The notes beneath the pieces were generated by a model, which saw only the letters and a program-made list of their open reading frames with translations, did no database searches and was not told the origin of the DNA. Both the position numbers and the translations under genes were made by a program. Positions 1-5,321 of a stretch of DNA of 5,321 bases are shown piece after piece. The DNA comes from an uncultured Erysipelotrichaceae bacterium (lineage in GTDB: Bacteria > Bacillota_I > Bacilli_A > Erysipelotrichales > Erysipelotrichaceae). The first letter of the stretch is position 1; every line of letters starts with the position of its first letter. The DNA is taken from NCBI GenBank assembly GCA_902796465.1, contig CADBPK010000040.1, forward strand, positions 1 through 5,321, given 5' to 3'.

Positions 1-1
1 G

Positions 2-940
2 GAAGACAGTCTGCGCGGCACACTGGAGAAAAAAGGTGATAAATATGCCAGTGCCCTGGATCTGACGGATCTTCTCGGTGTCCGTGTGATCTGTTACTTT
101 GCAGATGATGTAGACCGTATCGCAGAAACGATAGAAGGTTTGTTTATCGTGGACAGGGAAAATACGGTTGATAAACGCAGGGTTCTGGAAGATGACCGGT
201 TCGGCTACATGTCCCTGCACTATATCTGTCGTCTGGCGCCGGAACAGTCCGAAACGGAAGACTTATGGAAGATCCGCTTTGAGATCCAGATCCGTTCGGT
301 CCTCCAGCATGCATGGGCAGAGATCAATCATGATATCGGATATAAAAGCAGCACCGGTGTTCCCCGTTCGATCATAAGGGGATTCTCCAGACTTGCAGGG
401 CTGCTGGAGATTGCGGATGAGCAGTTCGCGGAATTCCGTGATTCTGTACGTCAATATCAGAACGACAGTACCGAAACCATCAAAAGCCATAATCTCGAAG
501 AACTCCCGGTCAATGAGATGACACTTTACGCCTTTCTGGAGAATGATCCAGCTGTACAGGAAAGCTTCCGTGACAGCGGGATCATCCTGATGACGGAAGG
601 GTGTGAAGAAAGCGCGGAGAGGCTTGAAGCACTGCAGATCCTTACAATGGATCAGTTTGCGGAAATGACATCGGGCAATCTTGAAAAAGCACTGGAACTC
701 TTAGTATATGAAAACGATTCCGAAAAGCCGGAAACCGTCAGTGCCGGTCTGCTGGTGCGCCTGCTGATCGAAGCGTACCTCATGAACAGTGAGAATCCCG
801 AATCGGCGGTGCATGATTATTTCCTCAGTTATTACGGAGAAGGGGAAGCGGCAGAAAGAAGGGAAAAGGATCTGCTCAAATACATTAAGCGCCTGAAAAA
901 AGGAAAAAGCATAAAAACAAAAGGATCACAGATCCTCTGA
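2..940 (+). CDS. RelA/SpoT-domain (p)ppGpp synthetase, partial (5' end missing)
   Basis: Likely transfers pyrophosphate from ATP to GTP or GDP to make the alarmone (p)ppGpp in the cytoplasm. The frame is open to the left edge, so the true start lies outside. The GTG at 86 sits inside the conserved DLLGVRV motif and is not a start. Visible motifs are an ATP-loop remnant EDSLRGTLEKKG (2-37), DLLGVRVICYFADD (68-109), FGYMSLHY (200-223; the Tyr stacks on the substrate base in Rel enzymes), and FEIQIRSVLQHAWAEINHD (278-334), whose Glu at 281-283 matches the catalytic Glu. Next comes the helical segment RGFSRLAGLLEIADEQF (380-430), typical of short synthetases. No TGS or ACT domain follows, which argues against a long Rel/SpoT. 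A possible N-terminal HD hydrolase domain cannot be excluded. The last ~150 residues are an acidic, helical tail that I do not recognise, ending in a Lys-rich stretch. The family is firm; activity is inferred. Confidence 0.9.
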   Translation, partial: EDSLRGTLEKKGDKYASALDLTDLLGVRVICYFADDVDRIAETIEGLFIVDRENTVDKRRVLEDDRFGYMSLHYICRLAPEQSETEDLWKIRFEIQIRSVLQHAWAEINHDIGYKSSTGVPRSIIRGFSRLAGLLEIADEQFAEFRDSVRQYQNDSTETIKSHNLEELPVNEMTLYAFLENDPAVQESFRDSGIILMTEGCEESAERLEALQILTMDQFAEMTSGNLEKALELLVYENDSEKPETVSAGLLVRLLIEAYLMNSENPESAVHDYFLSYYGEGEAAERREKDLLKYIKRLKKGKSIKTKGSQIL

Positions 941-961
941 GAGGACAGGAAGGAGAAACAG

Positions 962-1180
962 ATGCATTTATTCGGAAAGAAAAAAACAGTCAAAACATAC
1001 GATCATGAACTATATGAACCCGTACTGCGCTCGAGTATCTGCACAGGAGAAACGACCGCCGGATTCCGGAACAGAAAAAACGGTACATTCCAGGAAGTGA
1101 TGCTGATAAACAGTTCCGGTGATCTCAGGGAATTCAAGGAAACATATGGCATCACCGATGATCTGAAAACGATCTATTGA
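962..1180 (+). CDS. Small conserved hypothetical protein (72 aa)
   Basis: A 72-residue protein of unknown function. It begins with a Lys-rich MHLFGKKK head, followed by RSSICTGETTAGFRNRKNGTFQEVMLI in two contiguous blocks (about residues 23-49) and a C-terminal DLREFKETYGI. From memory, this resembles a small family common in Bacillota with the core pattern SICxGExxAGFxxxxTGxFxEVMLI, sometimes mislabelled 'aspartate dehydrogenase'. It is far too short for that enzyme. There is no signal peptide or membrane segment. The ATG at 962 is supported by GGAAGGAG (948-955) with 6 bases of spacing. It starts 21 bases after the alarmone synthetase stop on the same strand and is closed by a terminator directly after its TGA, so the two are probably co-transcribed. 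That it is a real gene is likely; its function is open. Confidence 0.75.
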   Translation: MHLFGKKKTVKTYDHELYEPVLRSSICTGETTAGFRNRKNGTFQEVMLINSSGDLREFKETYGITDDLKTIY

Positions 1181-1201
1181 AAAAGAGCTCAATGCTCTTT
1201 T
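1181..1201 (+). terminator. Hairpin terminator shared by convergent genes
   Basis: A perfect 8-bp stem: AAAAGAGC (1181-1188) pairs with GCTCTTTT (1194-1201) around the loop TCAAT. It begins immediately after the TGA at 1178-1180. The + strand continues with ATTTTTC. On the - strand the same hairpin ends in a run of five T, so it can stop transcripts from both sides. The stem is AT-rich and short, so efficiency is uncertain. The TAA stop of the opposing MATE gene (1200-1202) lies in the distal arm. Confidence 0.75.
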
Positions 1202-2603
1202 ATTTTTCAAGTATATATTCCTGGCCGGGAAGTGAACGGTGAAGCAGATACAGCGCGAACAATGCTGCGCAGCCTTCCCCGATGGGGAGGGCTGCCGCGA
1301 GACCCTTCTCCATAAACAGATGGTCCAGCAGGAACATGAAAGGAATGTAGAAGACGAGTTCCCTGACGAATGCGTGCAGGAGTGTTTCTTTTCCTTTGCC
1401 CATTGCCTGCATGCAGTAGGAAGTATGGTAATTGATCAGCTGTACCGGCGAAGCCAGGCAGCGGATCCTGAGGAATACTGAAGCGTAGGCAATTGTGCGG
1501 AGCGCAGTTTCGCTGTCTGCGGATGTACTCAGGAAAATCCGCGCTGTCGTATTGGCAAAGAGTTCAAACAATAAAATACATAGAAATGAAATAGCGAGAC
1601 CGGCTGTGCGGGCAGTCCGTATTGTTTCCTTCAGCCGGCTGTGATTTTTGGCGGAATAGTTGAAGGCTACGATCGGCAGCATTCCCTGACAGATGCCGAT
1701 GTTCACCGCGTTGGGCAGGCGCTCCACTTTCATGACGATACCGATGCCTGCCAGGACGAGATCATTGTGGCCGGCCGCAAGAATATTGACACAGATGTTT
1801 GCCAGATCAAACAGGGCCAGCAGGATGGCGGAAGGAATTCCCACAGACATAACATTCCGGATATGCGGAAGATCCAGTGCCCGGGCTTCCTTCAGATTCA
1901 TGCTGAGAGGTGCTTCCGATGCGGCTTTCCGGTAGGCAAAGATCAGATAGGCACAGGAAATGAAATTGGAAATCGTTGTTGCGACGGCGGCGCCGGTCAC
2001 TTCCTGTCCTTTCGGCAGAATGACAAACATAAACAGCGGATCCAGTATGACATTCAGGATACCTCCCATACTGAGGCCGATGCTCGCCTGGGAGGAGAAT
2101 CCGGCATTCCGCAGAAGATGTGCGGCAGCCATGGAAAGAACACTGGGAAGGCAGCCGATCACAATGACGATCAGCGCATAACTGTGCGCGTAACCGATCG
2201 TGGCATCGGATGCACCGAGGAACCGCAGCAGGGGATTCAGGAAGATGCCGACCAGTGTGGCATAGATCAGGGAAACGCATACTGCACCGTAAAAGCTGAA
2301 GGAGCTGACTTCCCTGGCTTTTTTGTTTTCCCCGGTCCCCATCAGTCTGGCGACCAGACTGCCGCCGCCGATTCCGAACAGATTCGATAAGGCTACGTTC
2401 ATCATTACCATAGTCAGGGTGATCGAAGTCGCTGCCATCATGTACGAATTCCCGGTTCTGCCGATGAAAAATGCATCGACCATGTTGTAGATCAGATTGA
2501 TGATCTGGCTGATAATGGTCGGTACCGCCATGGTCAGAAGCGCTTTGGGCACAGGAACAGAGGAGAACAGTTCCGTTTTTGTGTAGACTTGTTTTTTGCT
2601 CAT
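1200..2603 (-). CDS. MATE-family multidrug/cation antiporter (MepA/NorM/DinF-like)
   Basis: An inner-membrane efflux transporter predicted to exchange Na+ or H+ for organic cations, drugs or metabolites. Its 467 residues are the usual length for the 12-helix MATE fold. Visible family features in the N-lobe are AVPTIISQIINLIYNMVDAF (about 26-45), with the helix-1 Pro and the Asn-x-x-Asp pattern; GGGSLVARLMG (79-89); and NVILDPLFMF (184-193). In the C-lobe the symmetry-related GICQGMLPIVAFNYSA lies at 303-318, and GKGKETLLHAFVRE marks a cytoplasmic loop. There is no signal peptide. The ATG at 2603 is supported by AAAGG (2611-2615 on this strand) 7 bases upstream. It is transcribed divergently from the VTE1-like gene, from a shared AT-rich region, and converges on the alarmone synthetase unit. 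No regulator gene is adjacent. The family is secure; the substrate cannot be told from sequence. Confidence 0.93.
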   Translation of the reverse strand: MSKKQVYTKTELFSSVPVPKALLTMAVPTIISQIINLIYNMVDAFFIGRTGNSYMMAATSITLTMVMMNVALSNLFGIGGGSLVARLMGTGENKKAREVSSFSFYGAVCVSLIYATLVGIFLNPLLRFLGASDATIGYAHSYALIVIVIGCLPSVLSMAAAHLLRNAGFSSQASIGLSMGGILNVILDPLFMFVILPKGQEVTGAAVATTISNFISCAYLIFAYRKAASEAPLSMNLKEARALDLPHIRNVMSVGIPSAILLALFDLANICVNILAAGHNDLVLAGIGIVMKVERLPNAVNIGICQGMLPIVAFNYSAKNHSRLKETIRTARTAGLAISFLCILLFELFANTTARIFLSTSADSETALRTIAYASVFLRIRCLASPVQLINYHTSYCMQAMGKGKETLLHAFVRELVFYIPFMFLLDHLFMEKGLAAALPIGEGCAALFALYLLHRSLPGQEYILEK

Positions 2604-2705
2604 ATTACGGCCTTTATTTTAGCACTTACCCCCGAAAATGCAGGCAGGCTTTCAAAAAAAACAGGAAAAGGGAGTATTATATAATATGCAAAGCCAGAGG
2701 TTTTT
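2604..2705. promoter_or_regulatory. Divergent intergenic promoter region with palindromic -10 core
   Basis: This 102-base spacer separates the MATE gene (leftward) from the VTE1-like gene (rightward). TATTATATAATA (2675-2686) is a perfect 12-base palindrome carrying a consensus TATAAT on the + strand (2680-2685) and on the - strand (2681 down to 2676). On the + strand no good -35 lies 17 bases upstream. An alternative is TATTAT (2675-2680) with TTCAAA (2651-2656) at 18 bases. On the - strand I see no convincing -35. Predicted leaders are about 14 bases for the rightward gene and about 65 for the MATE gene. An eight-A tract (2654-2661) lies between. The promoter call is inference from motif match only. 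Confidence 0.5.
2696..2700 (+). promoter_or_regulatory. Ribosome binding site that sets the VTE1-like start
   Basis: AGAGG is followed by five T and then the ATG at 2706. This favours 2706 over the next in-frame Met at 2742, and over an out-of-frame ATG at 2686 that overlaps the -10 palindrome. The spacing of 5 bases is slightly tight but workable. Confidence 0.7.
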
Positions 2706-3845
2706 ATGTTTAATGTTCATGATCAAAGCAGGGATGCGTTTATGCTGCACGGACCATTGGCCCGGCACGGATATGACTGGTGGTGGCATTCCTTCACGGC
2801 GGAAGATGCCGAAACAGGAGAAGAAAAACCATTTTTCATAGAGTTTTTTGTATGCAATCCCGCATTGGGTGAGGACGTTCCGGTTCTTGGGCAGCTACCG
2901 GAAAATCAGAAAAACGGGAAATACCCGTCTTATCTGATGGTCAAAGCAGGATGCTGGGGAAAGGATCACTGCCAGCTGCACCGCTTTTTTGCATGGGAAG
3001 ATGTAAGAATTCATAAAGGTGTTCCGTATGAAATAGAAGCAGATGACTGTTATGCTTCGGAAATGGAACTGAAAGGAAGTATTTCAATCTCCCCGTCTGA
3101 AGCAGAAGAACATCCGGAATGGATGTGCGATGCCGGAGAGATGACATGGAATCTGACCGTAGATAAGCAGATTGCATTCAACGTCGGATACGGTGCTTCC
3201 AGACCGCTGCGTGAGGCAGAAGCGTTTGCCATGTACTGGCATGCGGAAGGTATGAAATCCTCCTTTGCCGGAGAGATCTTCCTTAATGGAAAGAAATATA
3301 TCGTCATACCGGAGAAAAGCTATGGATATGCGGATAAGAACTGGGGCAGGGACTTCACCAGTCCCTGGGTCTGGCTGTCCTCGAACTGCCTGACCAGCCG
3401 TATTACCGGGAAAAAACTGGAAAACAGCGTATTCGATATCGGCGGTGGACGTCCGAAGATCTATTTTGTTCCGCTTGACCGCAGACTTCTCGGAGTTTTC
3501 TGGTATGAGGGAAAAGAATATGATTTTAATTTTTCCCATGTATGGCTTCATGTCAAAACAGATTTTTCCTTTGAGGAACACGAGGATTCAGTTCTCTGGA
3601 AAGTGCGTCAGGAAAACAAGTTTGCAATTATGGAAACAGAAGTGACCTGCAGGAAAGAGGAAATGCTGTTTGTGAATTATGAAGCACCGGACGGATCCCG
3701 AAAGCACAGACGCCTGTTTAACGGCGGAAACGGGACCGGTATCATCCGGCTGTATGAAAAGATAGAAGACAGGCAGTATCTGATCGATGAGATCGAGGCA
3801 TCCCATATCGGCTGTGAATACGGTGAATACACTGAAGAACAATAA
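2706..3845 (+). CDS. Tocopherol cyclase family (VTE1-like) protein, function unknown
   Basis: The 379-residue protein fits the tocopherol cyclase-like family (Pfam 'Tocopherol_cycl'), a lipocalin-like double beta-barrel fold related to the CrtC/AttH group. The Trp-rich opening HGYDWWWHSF (21-30) is followed by FFIEFF (43-48) and SYLMVKAGCWG (75-85). The diagnostic block GYADKNWGRDFTSPWVWLSS (207-226) resembles YAEKNWG of plant and cyanobacterial VTE1. NGGNGTGIIRLYEK (339-352) lies near the end. Composition is rich in aromatic residues and beta-prone. No signal peptide or membrane helix is seen, so it is probably cytoplasmic or membrane-associated. Bacteria of this kind are not known to make tocopherol, so cyclase activity is doubtful; binding or modifying a hydrophobic ligand is a guess. 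It stands alone as a transcription unit between a divergent promoter and a strong terminator, opposite a MATE exporter gene. Family confidence is fair; function is unknown. Confidence 0.75.
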   Translation: MFNVHDQSRDAFMLHGPLARHGYDWWWHSFTAEDAETGEEKPFFIEFFVCNPALGEDVPVLGQLPENQKNGKYPSYLMVKAGCWGKDHCQLHRFFAWEDVRIHKGVPYEIEADDCYASEMELKGSISISPSEAEEHPEWMCDAGEMTWNLTVDKQIAFNVGYGASRPLREAEAFAMYWHAEGMKSSFAGEIFLNGKKYIVIPEKSYGYADKNWGRDFTSPWVWLSSNCLTSRITGKKLENSVFDIGGGRPKIYFVPLDRRLLGVFWYEGKEYDFNFSHVWLHVKTDFSFEEHEDSVLWKVRQENKFAIMETEVTCRKEEMLFVNYEAPDGSRKHRRLFNGGNGTGIIRLYEKIEDRQYLIDEIEASHIGCEYGEYTEEQ

Positions 3846-3879
3846 AAAAGGAGAATTTCCTGAAGGAATTCTCCTTTTT
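3845..3879. terminator. Strong bidirectional intrinsic terminator
   Basis: A perfect 13-bp stem: AAAAAGGAGAATT (3845-3857) pairs with AATTCTCCTTTTT (3867-3879). CC/GG can extend it to a TGAA loop (3861-3864) with one bulged T at 3858. The + strand ends in five T. The - strand ends in at least six T (complement of 3844-3849). It serves the VTE1-like gene, whose TAA overlaps its first base, and the flavodiiron gene, whose stop is at 3885-3887. Confidence 0.9.
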
Positions 3880-3884
3880 GCTGT

Positions 3885-5321
3885 TTACTGTTCAGCTGGT
3901 TCAAAGTCGTCCCGGCCGTGCTTGCACAGCGGGCACTGATAATCTGCAGGGAGCTCGTCTCCTTCGAACGGTTCGAAATAGCCGCAGATCTTGCACAGGA
4001 ATCCTTTTTTCTTCTGCGTTGTTACAGCAGGCACGTATTCGAAGTCGTCCTTGCCGTGCTTGCAGAGCGGGCAGATGTAATCATCCGGCAGATCAGCGCC
4101 TTCATAGAAGTAACCGCAGATATTACATCTCCAGCCTTCCTTCTGTTCCTGGACAGGCTGCTTCTTCGGCTTGATATGCGCATGATAGTATGCATATGTT
4201 GCGCTTGGGGTGTTGGATAATACTTTCGCTTCCGTGACATCCGCGATGAACAGGGTGGATACACCCAGATCAAATGACTGGATCACTTCGCAGCCGAATA
4301 CTGCGTTTGTATATAACGGAATATAACGGATGCCGTTGGCAAGTCTGTCAGCGTACGGTACATCAGCGAATTTGTCGATATCTCTGCCGGACTGGAAGCC
4401 AAAATGCTTGAACAGGTCAAACGGCGCATCTTCTGTCAATACGGAGACATTGAACTTTCCGGATTTCTTGATGATGTCCTCTGTGTTGTTTTTATTGATG
4501 ACGGAAACTGCGACTTTCTTCAGTTCGCCTTCAGATACCTGGACTGCGGAATTGATGACACATCCGTAATCCTTACCATCCAGTTTTGAAGTCAGGATTT
4601 CCAGACCGTAACTGAATTTGAAGAAAGCGGTCGGATCAACTGATACTTCTGCCTGCGGTGCCGGCGCGGCTGCCGGTGCCTGTACAGGTGCTTCTTTTTT
4701 CTGACCGAATGCCGGATTGATATCTTTTGCAATGGCATCTGCCAGTGCATCCAGTTCTGCCAGTTTGTCTTCTTTCAGAGCGGAACGAATCGTGATCGGT
4801 TCCTGGATAAACTGTGTGCCCGGAAGTTTTGACAGCATTTCCTTCATCAGCTTTCCGCTCATCGGACCCCATGAACCGTTTTCCAGCAGGGCGATCTTCC
4901 TGTTTTTCAGATTGTGGGCAACGATGTCATGGAGAAGGTTTTCCATCGTGACGAAGATGCCGGCATTGTATGTAGTGGCCGCAAATACGAGATGGCTGTT
5001 GCGGAACGCACTGGAAACGATATTGCTTGCCGGAATGACGGAAGTGTCAAACATTTCAACAGGAATGCCGCGGTCAACCAGCTTCCCGGCCAGTATATTT
5101 GCCATATTTTCTGTATGTCCGTATACGCTTGCATAGGCAAGACAGACACCTTTGACTTCTGGTGTGTATGTGCTCCACAGATTATATTTTTCCAGGAAGT
5201 CACCGAAGTGCTTTCTCCAGACAAAGCCATGCAGCGGACACACATAGGCGATCTCAAGCGCGGAAGCTTTCTTGAGGACCATCTGTACCTGCGGACCGTA
5301 TTTGCCGACGATATTCGTATA
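3885..5321 (-). CDS. Multidomain flavodiiron protein with flavin reductase and two rubredoxin domains, partial (5' end missing)
   Basis: Predicted to reduce O2 to water and/or NO to N2O in the cytoplasm, protecting an anaerobe. The frame is open to the right edge. The ATG at 5282 lies inside conserved IVGKYGPQVQMVLKKA, so it is not the start. Numbering from that Met: end of the metallo-beta-lactamase-like diiron domain with CPLHG (15-19; the His matches the last iron ligand of the family); flavodoxin domain 43-188 with FMN-loop ASVYGHTEN (51-59) and NGSWGPMSGK (125-134); Ala/Pro linker about 195-212; flavin-reductase-like domain about 216-370; rubredoxin 1 (CNIC...CPLC, 386-407); rubredoxin 2 (CKIC...CPLC, 420-443). 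All eight rubredoxin Cys are present. Electrons likely run from NAD(P)H through flavin and the FeS4-type centres to the diiron site, but the route is inferred. The catalytic HxExDH motif is off the window. Domain calls are firm. Confidence 0.92.
   Translation of the reverse strand, partial: YTNIVGKYGPQVQMVLKKASALEIAYVCPLHGFVWRKHFGDFLEKYNLWSTYTPEVKGVCLAYASVYGHTENMANILAGKLVDRGIPVEMFDTSVIPASNIVSSAFRNSHLVFAATTYNAGIFVTMENLLHDIVAHNLKNRKIALLENGSWGPMSGKLMKEMLSKLPGTQFIQEPITIRSALKEDKLAELDALADAIAKDINPAFGQKKEAPVQAPAAAPAPQAEVSVDPTAFFKFSYGLEILTSKLDGKDYGCVINSAVQVSEGELKKVAVSVINKNNTEDIIKKSGKFNVSVLTEDAPFDLFKHFGFQSGRDIDKFADVPYADRLANGIRYIPLYTNAVFGCEVIQSFDLGVSTLFIADVTEAKVLSNTPSATYAYYHAHIKPKKQPVQEQKEGWRCNICGYFYEGADLPDDYICPLCKHGKDDFEYVPAVTTQKKKGFLCKICGYFEPFEGDELPADYQCPLCKHGRDDFEPAEQ
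3901..4088 (-). repeat. Duplicated rubredoxin coding repeat (two copies)
   Basis: Two stretches within the flavodiiron gene, 3901-3950 and 4039-4088, align base for base with about four fifths identity by eye. Both encode a (D)DY-x-CPLCKHG-(K/R)-DDFE segment. The shared bases include the run GCCGTGCTTGCA. The copies encode the second and first rubredoxin domains respectively. The nucleotide similarity, beyond the shared motif, suggests internal duplication, although strong protein conservation and shared codon preference could also explain it. Confidence 0.6.
4311..4330. repeat. Perfect 10-base tandem direct repeat inside the flavodiiron gene
   Basis: ATATAACGGA occurs twice with no spacer (4311-4320 and 4321-4330). 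On the coding strand it encodes part of IRYIPLYT in the flavin-reductase-like domain. The unit is not a multiple of three, so gaining or losing one copy would shift the frame upstream of both rubredoxins. With only two copies, slippage is expected to be rare and the repeat may be chance. Confidence 0.6.

Noticed and set aside
86..88. GTG at 86 as the start of the alarmone synthetase
   Set aside because: In-frame conserved synthetase sequence continues upstream to the window edge, so this is an internal Val codon.
1807..2280. Second - strand frame inside the MATE gene (157 codons)
   Set aside because: It is Arg, Cys and Ser-rich shadow translation of the MATE coding region in another frame.
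1641..2390. Long open frame on the + strand (249 codons) antisense to the MATE gene
   Set aside because: It is rich in His, Gln, Asp and Cys with no recognisable motif, has no supporting ribosome binding site that I could see, and lies wholly opposite a clear full-length MATE gene.
2616..2624. Extended -10 element TGCTAAAAT on the - strand upstream of the MATE gene
   Set aside because: It directly abuts the ribosome binding site at 2611-2615, so the start of transcription would fall at or after that site. It would not give a usable leader.
2638..2841. 67-codon + strand frame starting upstream of the VTE1-like gene
   Set aside because: Its ATG lies upstream of the predicted -10 box and the frame runs out of phase into the VTE1-like gene. 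No ribosome binding site or family features were seen.
3084..3581. 165-codon - strand frame opposite the VTE1-like gene
   Set aside because: It has no motif and low-complexity shadow composition, and it is fully covered by a gene with strong family motifs.
4636..4720. Repetitive Ala/Pro coding stretch as a possible mobile or CRISPR-like repeat
   Set aside because: It is a plain Ala/Pro-rich interdomain linker in the flavodiiron protein, with no regular repeat and spacer structure.
5280..5282. ATG at 5282 (- strand) as the start of the flavodiiron gene
   Set aside because: Thirteen further in-frame codons read IVGKYGPQVQ-type conserved diiron-domain sequence, so the gene continues past the window.

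Overview
The window looks like a chromosomal segment of an anaerobic, probably gut-associated member of the Bacillota. The evidence is AAGGAG-type ribosome binding sites, compact gene packing, tight hairpin terminators shared by convergent genes, a multidomain flavodiiron protein of the kind strict anaerobes use to remove O2 or NO, and a tocopherol-cyclase-like protein of a type I associate with gut Firmicutes. Erysipelotrichales or Lachnospiraceae would fit, but this is inference and not read from a marker gene.

Layout, left to right. (1) 2-940, + strand: the 3' part of a RelA/SpoT-type (p)ppGpp synthetase gene that enters from the left edge, followed 21 bases later by a 72-residue small protein gene (962-1180). 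The two look like one transcription unit and end at a hairpin terminator (1181-1201). (2) 1200-2603, - strand: a complete MATE-family multidrug/cation antiporter gene converging on the first unit. Its stop codon lies inside the terminator stem. (3) 2604-2705: a 102-base divergent intergenic region containing a perfect 12-base palindrome, TATTATATAATA, which presents a consensus TATAAT on both strands. (4) 2706-3845, + strand: a complete tocopherol-cyclase-family (VTE1-like, lipocalin-fold) gene. (5) 3845-3879: a strong two-way terminator. (6) 3885-5321, - strand: the 3' two thirds or so of a flavodiiron protein gene entering from the right edge. In protein order it encodes the end of the metallo-beta-lactamase-like diiron domain, a flavodoxin domain, an Ala/Pro-rich linker, a flavin-reductase-like domain and two tandem short-spaced rubredoxin domains.

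The genes do not form an obvious single pathway. The common theme is stress response: alarmone synthesis, efflux, and O2/NO detoxification by an electron-transfer chain fused into one polypeptide. The tocopherol-cyclase-like protein has no known substrate in such bacteria. No CRISPR array, insertion sequence, rRNA or tRNA was seen, and no gene-free stretch exceeds about 100 bases. I found no clearly new system. The least ordinary items are the flavodiiron fusion with duplicated rubredoxins, the VTE1-like protein, the uncharacterised tail of the alarmone synthetase, and the palindromic shared promoter core.
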